A DNA stretch of 64,000 nt, taken from Paradesulfitobacterium ferrireducens (GTDB lineage: Bacteria > Bacillota > Desulfitobacteriia > Desulfitobacteriales > Desulfitobacteriaceae). The notes beneath the pieces are model-generated. The model was not told where the DNA came from. It was given only the letters and a program-made list of their open reading frames with translations, and ran no database searches. A program made the translations under genes and the position numbers. The stretch lies in NCBI RefSeq assembly GCF_017310645.1, contig NZ_JAFLRH010000009.1:61210-125209 (forward strand), read 5' to 3'. Positions within the stretch are counted from its first letter, which is position 1. Each line of letters begins with the position of its first letter. Shown here piece by piece: positions 63,769 through 64,000 of this stretch.

Positions 63769-63908
63769 AAACTTCTACATATAGAATCCATATATACAAT
63801 GTATTCTTAATGTATAAATCGAAAGTATTCTTCTTTTTCTTGTAATTTTTAGATGTTTGTACTATCATGTACATGTGTGTAATCTCATCTTTGACAGTTA
63901 AGAACTAT

Positions 63909-63955
63909 AAAAAGCTTGAAAGCCCTGTATTTGCAAGGTGTTCAAGCTTTTTTGT
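63909..63955. terminator. Bidirectional-looking terminator near the window edge
   Basis: AAAAGCTTGAA (63910-63920) pairs with TTCAAGCTTTT (63941-63951), with a T run on both strands. There is no plus-strand gene in the 190 bases before it, so it may serve a minus-strand gene outside the window. The rest of 63715-64000 is AT-rich and holds no gene. Confidence 0.6.
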
Positions 63956-64000
63956 ATTTTAACAAAGTGAGTAATTTTTTTATTTCTTAGCAGTGTTCAA

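Noticed and set aside
63770..63955. A small RNA ending at the terminator at 63909-63955
   Set aside because: TTGACA at 63891 has no properly spaced -10 and the hairpin is symmetrical, so it more likely serves a gene outside the window.

Overview
This 64 kb window looks like chromosome from a strictly anaerobic, menaquinone-using Firmicute of the Desulfitobacterium/Desulfosporosinus type (Peptococcaceae sensu lato). The reasons are a complete carbonyl branch of the acetyl-CoA (Wood-Ljungdahl) pathway, a three-subunit fumarate reductase/succinate dehydrogenase with a cytochrome b558 anchor, Gram-positive regulators (DegS/DegU, DivIVA, a CtsR-type operator, DnaD/DnaI primosome genes), a dlt operon, and purine-rich Shine-Dalgarno sites with many TTG and GTG starts. 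The genus is an inference from gene content; no 16S rRNA is present. No prophage, insertion sequence, CRISPR array or defence island was seen.

Layout. 1-5.8 kb: DUF192 protein, then a D-alanylation operon in the unusual order dltC-dltD-dltX-dltA-dltB, including a 49-residue DltX that overlaps the end of dltD, then a GNAT acetyltransferase. 5.8-14.9 kb: iron-sulfur flavoprotein, phosphoglucomutase, lipid kinase, ClpB behind a paired CtsR-like operator, UbiD-family decarboxylase, DUF2007 protein and a DivIVA-like protein. 15-20.3 kb: two small helical proteins, a sigma factor and the ribD-ribE-ribBA-ribH operon (minus strand) behind an FMN riboswitch. 20.5-25.8 kb: glycerol kinase, acetyltransferase, tRNA-Thr and tRNA-Pro, DegV, glutamyl-Q tRNA(Asp) synthetase, a small acidic protein and an AT-rich gap.

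25.8-40.7 kb is the main metabolic island: cooC-acsA-acsB-acsC-(repeat element)-acsV-cooC2-acsD-acsE, which encodes CO dehydrogenase/acetyl-CoA synthase, the corrinoid iron-sulfur protein, its reductive activator, its methyltransferase and two nickel-insertion ATPases. It ends in a strong terminator. Two HdrA/MvhD-related redox proteins follow, in which an HdrA-like architecture appears split and in reversed order, then an unknown protein with a 12-nt tandem repeat. No metV/metF or other methyl-branch gene is present in the window.

40.8-48.3 kb: degS-degU, a beta-CASP metallo-hydrolase, an HD-domain protein, the dnaD-dnaI pair, a secreted protein and a PHP phosphoesterase. 48.4-55.6 kb: an unknown membrane protein, then a sigma-54 activator whose sensory half is an NAD-binding-like Rossmann domain plus PAS. 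It sits directly upstream of a near-perfect -24/-12 promoter (TGGCAC-N5-TTGCAT) that drives cytochrome b558-frdA-frdB-malic enzyme. This is the best candidate for a little-described system: a nucleotide- or redox-sensing activator of C4-dicarboxylate metabolism. 55.8-63.7 kb: unknown membrane protein, ANTAR response regulator overlapping an OsmC protein, phosphodiester glycosidase, secreted propeller-like protein, a UPF0182 membrane protein and thioredoxin reductase.

Imperfect-palindromic repeats rich in TCAG and TTCTGACTCCTG occur inside three transcription units (clpB-ubiD, ribE-ribD, acsC-acsV) and look like members of a dispersed repeat family.
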